This document shows, one piece after another, positions 1 through 5,445 of a DNA stretch of 5,454 bases; positions within the stretch are counted from its first letter, which is position 1, and the number at the start of each line of letters is the position of its first letter. A program made the translations under genes and the position numbers. The stretch is from Chitinophagaceae bacterium. GTDB taxonomy: Bacteria > Bacteroidota > Bacteroidia > Chitinophagales > Chitinophagaceae. The stretch is taken from the NCBI GenBank assembly GCA_025963615.1, contig JAOQAL010000037.1, positions 1 through 5,454 of the forward strand, given 5' to 3'. A model generated the notes under the pieces. The model was not told the DNA's origin. It did no database searches and saw only the letters and a program-made list of their open reading frames with translations.

Positions 1-1568
1 CCTGCACCGTCTACCCTTCCGATATAAGTAAAGTTCGTTCCATCATAAGAACGCTCAATCTCAAAATTTTTATTTCCAGTTTCCCAGGATGTTATCCAAC
101 GCACCTGGTTGCTTTGCGCCTGTTTCCAGACTGTAAAATATTTAAGTTTTACAGGAATAGGAATAGCATTTCCTGTTGAAATAATATAAGAGCAGTTAGC
201 GCCGCTGTATCCGTCTACTGCGATATACATTTTAGTGCCATTCGGGATAGAGGCATTTGGCGGTACGGTGAAACCAAAACTTGTAGCAGTAGTTTGGAAA
301 CAAGTTATCGGAGTATTAGGAGGCCGAAAAAGTGCGTTGGTGTTTACGCAACTAGCCATATTGCTCGGCCCTTGTAACAATCCTAGTTGAATACCAGCTG
401 CACCAGATCCGCCAGATCCGGTGCCGCCACCGCCATAATTGTCACAGTTTACGGAGCTAACACTTACTGTTGTGGATATTGTGTTATTATTCACTACAAA
501 ATAGTACCAGGCAGTATTTTGTAAAACCGGGGCGCATAATAGGCTTTGAGAGTTCATAGTGATCCAGCTGGGTTCATATGGTGGAGAAGAAGCTCCTGAA
601 CCCGTGGCGCAAACGTTATTAGCCTGAATACCATTATTATCAATTTGCGTAGCCGTACTGCATAAATCATTTGGCTGTACATAAGTTGACGCACAAATAT
701 TCAGATTGTGCGCTGCATTATCATTTATGTCTGTATATATTCTTAAATAATAAGTTTGGTTTGCTGTTAAAGTAAAGGGAAGTGCGGGCGCCCAGATACC
801 GTTACCATCTGGCAAACATAGCGTGGAACCGCTTTGATAGGCCCCGCTTGAGTTATAAAACGCAATCTCTGTATTGACATTAGGAACATCTGCCTGAATA
901 TTAAAAGTTGCACAGGTAATCGTGATGCTCGGTGTAAACTGGAACCAGGTAACCCTTCTGTTATTGGCATAACCGCAGCGGTTGGTAGTACCTGTTGGCA
1001 GAGGGCTGAAATTGGCTCCTGTGCCCAACGGAGCAATGGGATAATTATTACAAGATCCGTTTACTGGGATGGTTTGTTTCGTTACTGGTGTTGCACAAAT
1101 ATTTATTATATGAGGACTTGTTGTACTTATAGTGTTTGCATAAACTCGAATATAATAAGTCCGCCCGGAAACCAGAACTGTACTTGCAGGTGTCATTAAA
1201 GTGCCTGATCCACCCGCGGCACATAAGGTTGCAAGCGCTGTATTTACACTAAAAGAACAGAGTGTATTGCCCGGATCATAAATCGTTGCCTGCATTTGGG
1301 TGGCTGAATCAAGTTGAATTAAAAAACTTGCCGCCATAATATTTGATGCCGGTGTAAATGAAAACCACGTGATCCGTTTCGTAGCGGGGTAGGTAGCACC
1401 GCAGCTAGCGCCGGTAGATTGGCTGCCGGTAACGGTAGACATGGGGTAATTGTTACAACTTCCATCAACGGCAATTATATGGGGAGCTGCACAACTGCTT
1501 CCTTGAGAAAAACCACGAACAGAACTACAAAGTAAAAAAACTACTAAGGGTAAAATTAGATTACGCAT
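1..1568 (-). CDS. Secreted Cys-rich repeat protein, probable T9SS cargo (3' end beyond window)
   Basis: An open frame of 522 complete codons runs from the ATG at 1568 to the left edge with no stop, so the C-terminus is missing. Residues 1-22 are a signal peptide (MRNL, hydrophobic core LILPLVVFLL, probable cleavage near FSQ|GSS). Two similar Cys-rich modules follow. Each starts with SCNNYP (about residues 37 and 172), has a RxTWFxFTP strand and ends with TYYIRVY or TYYLRIY then NICA. This pattern resembles PPC-like beta-sandwich domains of secreted Bacteroidota proteins. A third, more divergent module starts at NDLCSTA (about 300) and contains a Gly-rich linker (379-392). From about residue 469, PIPVKLKYF...NFEIERSYDG...IGRV matches the Ig/Fn-like module that usually precedes a type A T9SS sorting domain, which should lie just outside the window. 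Export through Sec and T9SS to the surface or medium is inferred. Substrate or partner is unknown, and no catalytic motif is visible. Confidence 0.88.
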   Translation of the reverse strand, partial: MRNLILPLVVFLLCSSVRGFSQGSSCAAPHIIAVDGSCNNYPMSTVTGSQSTGASCGATYPATKRITWFSFTPASNIMAASFLIQLDSATQMQATIYDPGNTLCSFSVNTALATLCAAGGSGTLMTPASTVLVSGRTYYIRVYANTISTTSPHIINICATPVTKQTIPVNGSCNNYPIAPLGTGANFSPLPTGTTNRCGYANNRRVTWFQFTPSITITCATFNIQADVPNVNTEIAFYNSSGAYQSGSTLCLPDGNGIWAPALPFTLTANQTYYLRIYTDINDNAAHNLNICASTYVQPNDLCSTATQIDNNGIQANNVCATGSGASSPPYEPSWITMNSQSLLCAPVLQNTAWYYFVVNNNTISTTVSVSSVNCDNYGGGGTGSGGSGAAGIQLGLLQGPSNMASCVNTNALFRPPNTPITCFQTTATSFGFTVPPNASIPNGTKMYIAVDGYSGANCSYIISTGNAIPIPVKLKYFTVWKQAQSNQVRWITSWETGNKNFEIERSYDGTNFTYIGRVDGA

Positions 1569-1734
1569 GTTTTCGGATTTAACTGTTTTTGATTCGATCA
1601 AACGTTAAATACCGGATTTTAAATGGCAGTCATCAAATAGGTATAAGATGGGATGTGCAGGTTAGCCCATTTTTTTTGCTCAACAGTAATTTAATAGGAG
1701 GGGATCTGGATTGTGAAGTTGAATGCAAGGTATA

Positions 1735-1765
1735 ATAAATCCTATACCGTTGGTATAGGATTTAT
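1735..1765 (-). terminator. Perfect 14-bp hairpin, probable rplY/prs terminator
   Basis: Arms 1735-1748 and 1752-1765 are exact reverse complements around a 3-nt loop. The hairpin starts 27 nt after the rplY stop and lies before the secreted-protein gene on the same strand. The outer pairs are A/T (ATAAAT...ATTTAT read on the minus strand), so the T-rich run is inside the 3' arm and there is no long U tract after it. Position and symmetry support a terminator separating the prs-rplY unit from the secreted-protein gene. Nothing shows how efficient it is. Confidence 0.7.
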
Positions 1766-1792
1766 ACGATATGAAGCAATTATTTTTAAAAA

Positions 1793-2470
1793 TTATTTCC
1801 CTTTTGCAGGAGCTGCTGCTTTCGCAGGTGCCGCTGCTTTTGCAGGTGCTGCTGCCGATGCTTTTGCAGGTGCAGCTGATGCTGCAGCCGCGCCGGCAGC
1901 TGGTGCTACAGCTTCTTCCTGTTTCAGTTGTCTGGTTAATACAACCGATGCAACGGGTATACGCGGTGAATTTAAAATTTCATAATTATCAAGCTTTACA
2001 TCTTCTACCCGGATATTACCATTCAACTGCAGATCGTCGATCTTTACTTCTATAAACTCTTTCAGGTATTTTGGATAGGTTTTTACCTTTAGAGATTTCA
2101 TTTTAGTGATCAACTTACCGCCATCCTTTACGCCTGCAGCCGCGCCTGTAAATTTTAAGGGGATCGTAGCAATCACTTTTTTATCTTCCACCAGTTCGAG
2201 CAGATCGATATGAATGAGGTGATCTTTTACTTTGTCAAACTGAAGATCTTTTAAAATGCAACGATAGCTGTTGCCGTCCAGTTTTACTTCTGCAAACTGA
2301 AATTCCGGTGTATAAATTAACGGCTTAAATGCGATTGCCGGAGCATAGAAACTGATCTCCTTAGCACCCCCGTAAATTACACCGGGCACATTTTCCTGAG
2401 AGCGAAGCTGGCGGGTGGCTTTTTTGCCATGTTCGGTCCTCAGTTGTCCTTCGATTGTAATTGATTTCAT
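1793..2470 (-). CDS. rplY: 50S ribosomal protein L25 (general stress protein Ctc type) with Ala/Pro/Lys tail
   Basis: The 225-residue product has the long, two-domain CTC/TL5 form of L25, which binds 5S rRNA in the large ribosomal subunit. Residues 1-92 are the L25 RNA-binding domain, with the family pattern RTEHGKKATRQLR...VPGVIYGG near the start and DLQFDKVKDHLIHIDLLEL at 75-93. Residues 95-182 form the C-terminal beta domain (IPLKFTGAAAGVKDGGKL, then RVEDVKL). Residues 184-225 are a low-complexity tail of repeated PAKAAA-like units ending in GK, likely disordered and basic; such tails are common in Bacteroidota L25. The ATG at 2470 gives a normal N-terminus. It has an A-rich leader (AACATAACAA) and no Shine-Dalgarno, as is usual in this phylum. 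It lies 47 bp after prs, so cotranscription is likely. The frequent third partner, pth, is absent here. Confidence 0.95.
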   Translation of the reverse strand: MKSITIEGQLRTEHGKKATRQLRSQENVPGVIYGGAKEISFYAPAIAFKPLIYTPEFQFAEVKLDGNSYRCILKDLQFDKVKDHLIHIDLLELVEDKKVIATIPLKFTGAAAGVKDGGKLITKMKSLKVKTYPKYLKEFIEVKIDDLQLNGNIRVEDVKLDNYEILNSPRIPVASVVLTRQLKQEEAVAPAAGAAAASAAPAKASAAAPAKAAAPAKAAAPAKGK

Positions 2471-2517
2471 TTGTTATGTTATTATTGTTTAGAATTAAAA
2501 ACTTTTGCAGCGTGCTT

Positions 2518-3468
2518 TTACCGGTTCCTTCTTTGCGAATGAATAAAAAGACTGGTAATACTTTTGTTCTCAAACGCATTGCGAATTGCTACGGCGAAAA
2601 GTTCAGCTACGCTTAATACTTTAATCTTCGGTGTTTCCTGTTTTAACGGAATGGTATCACATACTACTAACTCACTAAGCACACTGTTATTAATATTGTC
2701 ATAAGCATTACCACTCAAAACTGGGTGCGTAATCATTGCTCTCACACTTTTAGCCCCTTTTTCCATTAAAAGAGCTGCACTTTTTGCCAAGGTTCCACCG
2801 GTATCACAGATATCATCAATAATGACTATATCCTTATCTGTTACATCCCCTATCACTACCATGCTGGCGATTTCATTAGCCCTTTTACGGTGCTTATCAC
2901 AAATCACCATTTCAGCATTAAAATAACTGGCAATTTCCCTTACGCGGTTGGTGCTTCCCACGTCGGGGGCGGCAAAGGTAAGGTTTTCCACTTTTAGTTG
3001 CTCGATGTAAGGAATAAAAACCGCTGAACTATCAAGGTGGTCAACGGGGATATCAAAATAACCCTGAATCTGCGGGGCATGCAGGTCCATCGTGATAATC
3101 CTGTCGGCGCCTGCAGCTACTAACATATTGGCTATCAACTTACTGCCGATAGCAACCCGGGGTCTGTCTTTCCTATCCTGGCGGGCATATCCATAATAGG
3201 GCAATACGGCAATGACTTTATAGGCAGAAGCTCTTTTTGCTGCATCAATCATCAGCAATAATTCCATTAAATTATCTGTGGGCGACTGTGTACTTTGTAT
3301 AAGAAAAACATAATCCCCCCTTACACTCTCCATGAAAATGGGATATATTTCTCCATCACTAAAGTGCTGGATATTGACATTACCCAGCCGGGTACCATAT
3401 TTTTTGCAGATTTGATCAGCCAGTTGTTGTGAACCGGTTCCGGAGAAAATTTTCGCAGTGGATTGCAT
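2518..3468 (-). CDS. prs: Ribose-phosphate pyrophosphokinase (PRPP synthetase)
   Basis: This cytoplasmic enzyme makes PRPP from ribose 5-phosphate and ATP, for purine, pyrimidine, His, Trp and NAD synthesis. Its 316 residues match the usual class I length. Visible motifs are FSDGE (36-40) and YARQDRK (94-100), both at the ATP site; the metal and catalytic-region His in MDLHAPQIQGYF (H130); the flexible loop DKHRKR (191-196), whose K192 and R194 align with the catalytic Lys/Arg pair of known enzymes; and the PRPP-binding loop IIDDICDTGGTL (216-227). The loop reads DDICDTGGT where many bacteria have DDMIDTGGT, a tolerated variant. The ATG at 3468 gives the expected start just before KIFSGTGSQQLA. 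No key residue is missing. It is the first gene of the probable prs-rplY unit. No convincing phylum-type promoter was found in the 72 bp upstream. Confidence 0.97.
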   Translation of the reverse strand: MQSTAKIFSGTGSQQLADQICKKYGTRLGNVNIQHFSDGEIYPIFMESVRGDYVFLIQSTQSPTDNLMELLLMIDAAKRASAYKVIAVLPYYGYARQDRKDRPRVAIGSKLIANMLVAAGADRIITMDLHAPQIQGYFDIPVDHLDSSAVFIPYIEQLKVENLTFAAPDVGSTNRVREIASYFNAEMVICDKHRKRANEIASMVVIGDVTDKDIVIIDDICDTGGTLAKSAALLMEKGAKSVRAMITHPVLSGNAYDNINNSVLSELVVCDTIPLKQETPKIKVLSVAELFAVAIRNAFENKSITSLFIHSQRRNR

Positions 3469-3540
3469 GAATGTTAAATGTGCGGCGAAGATATTAATTA
3501 GCCACCATTTACATCCTTCTGAAATTAAAATTATTAATAA

Positions 3541-3666
3541 GGCCCTGCAGCGAAGCTTCGAGCCCCTAGCGGTGAGCTACAAGTTATCAGAGAGTTAGGA
3601 AACTATAGGCCTCGCAGTCTGAAGCTCGTAACTCGTCGCTTGTGAGAGAAACTTCGAGCTGCTAAC
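3541..3666. repeat. Intergenic degenerate AGCTCG/CTTCGAGC-rich sequence
   Basis: This non-coding stretch lies between the 71-residue gene and prs. It holds many variants of AGCTCG, GAGCTAC and CTTCGAGC. The clearest pair is CTTCGAGCCCCTAGC at 3556-3570 and CTTCGAGCTGCTAAC at 3652-3666, which match at 12 of 15 positions. CGAAGCTTCG at 3551-3560 is a perfect palindrome. AT-rich DNA with the palindrome TTATTAATAA (3531-3540) follows towards prs. No tRNA fold or ORF is convincing. It may be a decayed dispersed intergenic repeat or serve as a terminator region for the small upstream gene; neither is shown. Confidence 0.4.
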
Positions 3667-3676
3667 AGGATAATTG

Positions 3677-3892
3677 TCAGCGTAAAGCCGCGACCGTATT
3701 GCTGTTTTGTGAAGCAGGTACAGGCTGTGTGCTTTTTGATTCCTTTTTTACTATATCAACAGCGGTGCTGTTACAACTATTAAAAATAGCCGAACAAATA
3801 AAAATGGAAAATAAAAGGGCTACAATGTAAACGCCGGCAAAGAAAAGTGCGGGATGCAATGCTCCCATAGGGGTAAAAGTTTTGGCTTTCAT
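3677..3892 (-). CDS. Small single-span membrane protein, function unknown (71 aa)
   Basis: The frame is open further upstream to an ATG at 4051, but that extension overlaps the radC start and reads as unconstrained sequence. The internal ATG at 3892 (MKAKTFTPMGALHP) is a better start and follows an A-rich leader (AAACGAATTACT). The 71-residue product has a short N-terminus, one strong hydrophobic segment at about 15-38 (ALFFAGVYIVALLFSIFICSA), then a polar Lys/Ser/Gln-rich tail. C33 and C40 are present, but there is no lipobox, so a lipoprotein is unlikely. An inner-membrane protein with one helix is the simplest reading. It is transcribed divergently from radC with 107 bp between starts. I do not recognise the family. 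Confidence 0.6.
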   Translation of the reverse strand: MKAKTFTPMGALHPALFFAGVYIVALLFSIFICSAIFNSCNSTAVDIVKKESKSTQPVPASQNSNTVAALR

Positions 3893-3964
3893 AGTAATTC
3901 GTTTGTGTTTTTCAGAGTGTTGGATTCCTGTTTTAAAAACTGCCAATACTAGCAAAAAGTTGTA

Positions 3965-3995
3965 TTGACAGGAATAAAAATATCCACTAATCTTG
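3965..3995 (+). promoter_or_regulatory. Candidate Bacteroidota-type promoter at radC
   Basis: TTG at 3965-3967, a 20-bp spacer and TAATCTTG at 3988-3995 fit the phylum consensus TTG-N17-23-TAnnTTTG with one mismatch in the -7 box. The -7 box ends only 4 bp before the radC ATG, so transcription would begin at or near the start codon and the mRNA would be leaderless or nearly so. Short AT-rich motifs like this arise by chance, so confidence is low. Confidence 0.25.
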
Positions 3996-3999
3996 GTGA

Positions 4000-4692
4000 A
4001 TGCAAGAGAAGAAGTACTCAATAAAATTTTGGGCAAAAGACGACAGACCAAGAGAAAAATTACTATTTAAAGGTCCTGAAAGCCTTAGTGATTCCGAACT
4101 GCTGGCCATTTTAATAAGCAACGGCAATAGGGCTAAAAGCGCTGTTGAACTGGCGAAGGACGTTTTAAAACTTGGAAAAGACAACCTGAATGACCTGGGT
4201 AAGCTGAATGTCAAAGAGTTTACCAGAGTCAACGGCATTGGCGAAGCAAAAGCCATTACCATAGCGGCCGCTCTTGAGCTTGGCCGGAGGAGGCAGGCCA
4301 TGTCGTATGTGGAAAAGCCAGTCGTTAAGTCAAGCAATGACATTGCCATGTTTTTACAATCAAAATTTAAAGATTACCGGCACGAAGTGTTCGCGGTAGT
4401 GTTTTTAAACCGGTCTAATAAAATCAATAATTTCCAGGTATTGAGTGAAGGGGGCATTACCGGTACGGTTGCCGATCCGAGAATTATTTTAAAAAAAGCA
4501 TTGGAAGAAGATGCGGTCAGTATTATACTGTGTCACAACCATCCTTCCGGCAGTTTAAAACCAAGCAAGGCCGATGAAGACCTGACAAAGAAAATAAAGG
4601 AAGCCGCCCGCTATTTTGATATTAATGTAACCGACCACATTATAGTTAGTGAAAACGGATATTACAGTTTTGCGGATGAGGGGATTTTGTAG
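4000..4692 (+). CDS. radC: RadC family JAMM-domain protein
   Basis: At 230 residues this is the normal RadC (UPF0758) length. The N-terminal half has the family start SIKFWAKDDRPREKLLFKG (7-25) and SLSDSELLAILI, then a helix-hairpin-helix motif around FTRVNGIGEAKA (74-85) followed by LELGRR. The C-terminal half is an MPN+/JAMM fold: E129 in RHEVF, then HNHPSGSLKPSKAD with H179, H181 and D192 as predicted zinc ligands, all intact. The family was named for DNA repair, but the E. coli radC102 phenotype was traced to recG. Its true function is unsettled, so a DNA-associated or hydrolase role is only inferred. The ATG at 4000 gives the expected N-terminus and has no Shine-Dalgarno. The stop at 4690-4692 lies 3 bases before the heptad repeat array, so that array begins almost exactly at the end of the gene. 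Confidence 0.95.
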   Translation: MQEKKYSIKFWAKDDRPREKLLFKGPESLSDSELLAILISNGNRAKSAVELAKDVLKLGKDNLNDLGKLNVKEFTRVNGIGEAKAITIAAALELGRRRQAMSYVEKPVVKSSNDIAMFLQSKFKDYRHEVFAVVFLNRSNKINNFQVLSEGGITGTVADPRIILKKALEEDAVSIILCHNHPSGSLKPSKADEDLTKKIKEAARYFDINVTDHIIVSENGYYSFADEGIL

Positions 4693-4695
4693 AAA

Positions 4696-4790
4696 GATGG
4701 TGGAAGCTGGATGCTGGATGGTGGATGGCGGATGCTGGATGCTGGATACTGGATGCTGGATATTAGATACTGGATATTAGATACTGGATT
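4696..4790 (+). repeat. 7-bp tandem repeat array (GATGCTG/GATACTG), direct orientation
   Basis: Thirteen consecutive heptads of the form GATNNTG, plus four bases of a fourteenth, run without a phase break. Variants are GATGCTG, GATACTG, GATGGTG, GATGGCG, GAAGCTG and GATATTA; GATATTA and GATACTG alternate at the right end. The array fills most of the gap between radC and the four-helix-bundle gene. Its part 4737-4756 is an exact 20-bp reverse complement of 5315-5334 beyond that gene. Because 7 is not a multiple of 3, all three frames read nearly the same heptapeptide (MLDAGYW-like), which creates an open frame from 4711 that joins the next gene in phase. That peptide is probably not a real protein segment. 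Confidence 0.92.
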
Positions 4791-4812
4791 TTTAAACAAT
4801 AAATTCATTTTT

Positions 4813-5188
4813 ATGAGTTACAAAAATTTGGAGATTTGGAAATTGGCGAGGGAGATTGTGATAGAAGTGCATGAGATGACATTAAAGCTGCCCAGGTTTA
4901 AAATGTATGAAGAAGGTTCGCAGATCAGAAGATCAAGCAAGACCACGAAATCTACCATTGTGGAAGGCTATGGCCGGAGAAGGATATAAACAGGATTGGA
5001 TTAAATTTCTGATCTACGCAGTCTCCTCTAATGATGAAACATCTGATCACCTGGAAACGCTTTGGGACACAAAATCCTTAACCAATGAAACGGTTTACAC
5101 CAAGCTGCATCACAAAATTCAAAGTCTTGGAAAAATGACTAACTCATTTCTTAAAACTGTTGAGGAGCAACATGTATCTGCAAAGTAA
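4813..5188 (+). pseudogene. Four-helix-bundle protein (23S rRNA intervening-sequence/S23 type), frameshifted
   Basis: The frame from the ATG at 4813 reads [22 protein letters not shown], then [22 protein letters not shown], and stops at 4987-4989. The rest of the family sequence, [27 protein letters not shown] through to VEEQHVSAK, continues in the next frame to the TAA at 5186-5188. Treating one base near A4984 as an insertion (AGG-A-TAT-AAA) restores a 124-residue protein, the usual family length. The hallmarks are the early DLEIW-like helix, the central QIRR...S.IVEGYGR motif and the ASNDETxxHLE-like third helix. Relatives are encoded in 23S rRNA intervening sequences, and the Avd protein of diversity-generating retroelements has the same fold; the cellular role of stand-alone members is not known. 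Starting at 4813 matches the family. An in-phase ATG at 4711 would add 34 residues of translated repeat. Causes could be a true mutation, a sequencing error or, less likely, +1 frameshifting. Confidence 0.85.
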
Positions 5189-5194
5189 GCGGGG

Positions 5195-5222
5195 GATACT
5201 GGATGCTTGATACTGGATACTG
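5195..5222 (+). repeat. Second 7-bp repeat array, direct orientation (4 units)
   Basis: Four heptads read GATACTG, GATGCTT, GATACTG, GATACTG, starting 6 bases after the four-helix-bundle stop codon. GGATACTGGATGC at 5194-5206 is an exact 13-bp reverse complement of 5315-5327. The two arrays therefore bracket the short gene copy between them as terminal-type inverted repeats. Confidence 0.88.
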
Positions 5223-5225
5223 GGC

Positions 5226-5307
5226 GTTACAAAAATTTACAGATGCTGGAAAAATGACTAACTCATTTCTTAAAACCGTTGAGGAGCAACATGTTTCAAC
5301 AAAGTAA
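5226..5307 (+). pseudogene. Internally deleted copy of the four-helix-bundle gene
   Basis: From 5248 to the TAA at 5305-5307 the sequence repeats the end of the complete gene (offset 119 from 5129-5188) and in frame reads EKMTNSFLKTVEEQHVSTK. Over this part it differs at a few positions, mainly ACT to ACC and GTATCTGCA to GTTTCAACA. Its left end, GTTACAAAAATTT at 5226-5238, is identical to 4817-4829 at the start of the complete gene. The copy thus looks like the first few codons joined to the last 20, with the middle lost. The start codon itself is replaced (GGGCGTTAC against ATGAGTTAC), so it is probably not translated. The 5' match is only 13 bp, so that part of the reading is tentative. 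Confidence 0.6.
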
Positions 5308-5314
5308 AACGACC

Positions 5315-5349
5315 GCATCCAGTATCCAGCATCCACCATCCAGCATCCA
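5315..5349 (-). repeat. 7-bp repeat array in inverted orientation (5 units)
   Basis: Five plus-strand heptads, GCATCCA, GTATCCA, GCATCCA, CCATCCA and GCATCCA, are the reverse complement of the TGGATGC/TGGATAC repeat found at 4696-4790 and 5195-5222. Positions 5315-5334 pair exactly with 4737-4756 (20 bp), and 5315-5327 pair with 5194-5206 (13 bp). The array is preceded by AACGACC directly after the stop codon of the deleted gene copy. The same AACGACCGCATCCAGT follows the next copy at 5439-5454. Confidence 0.9.
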
Positions 5350-5438
5350 CCAAGCTGCATCACAAAATTCAAAGTCTTGGAAAAATGACTAGCTCATTTC
5401 TTAAAACCGTTGAGGAACAACATGTATCTGCAAAGTAA
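5348..5438 (+). pseudogene. 3'-end copy of the four-helix-bundle gene (about 29 codons)
   Basis: These 91 bp repeat 5098-5188 at an offset of exactly 250, with three differences: A5142/G5392, T5158/C5408 and G5167/A5417. In frame the copy reads TKLHHKIQSLGKMTSSFLK...EEQHVSAK and ends with TAA at 5436-5438. It is joined directly to the inverted heptad array with no start codon, so it is a fragment. After its stop it continues AACGACCGCATCCAGT like the copy at 5226-5307 and unlike the complete gene, so its 3' flank belongs to that copy type. Confidence 0.85.
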
Positions 5439-5445
5439 AACGACC

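Noticed and set aside
767..1036. Minus-strand 89-codon open frame.
   Set aside because: It lies in another frame inside the secreted-protein gene, which has coherent domain content.
1569..1640. Promoter for the secreted-protein gene, with TAACGTTTG as the -7 box.
   Set aside because: The box has an extra base against the consensus, and the nearest upstream TTG is about 26 bp away, outside the usual spacing.
1713..2055. Two plus-strand open frames rich in Ala/Gly or Leu/Gln.
   Set aside because: They are antisense to the low-complexity tail of rplY; the repeat composition keeps these frames open by chance.
2361..2579. Minus-strand 72-codon open frame bridging prs and rplY.
   Set aside because: It overlaps both genes in a different frame and shows no family features.
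3541..3676. tRNA or other structured RNA gene upstream of prs.
   Set aside because: No cloverleaf with a matching acceptor stem and T-loop could be assembled on either strand.
3987..4349. Minus-strand 120-codon open frame.
   Set aside because: It is antisense to radC, whose protein is clearly conserved.
5151..5372. Minus-strand 73-codon open frame.
   Set aside because: It is the reverse of gene-tail copies and heptad repeats, which lack stops in several frames.
4813..5438. Diversity-generating retroelement (Avd-like gene plus repeated segments as template/variable pair).
   Set aside because: No reverse transcriptase is present, and copy differences are not concentrated at adenines.
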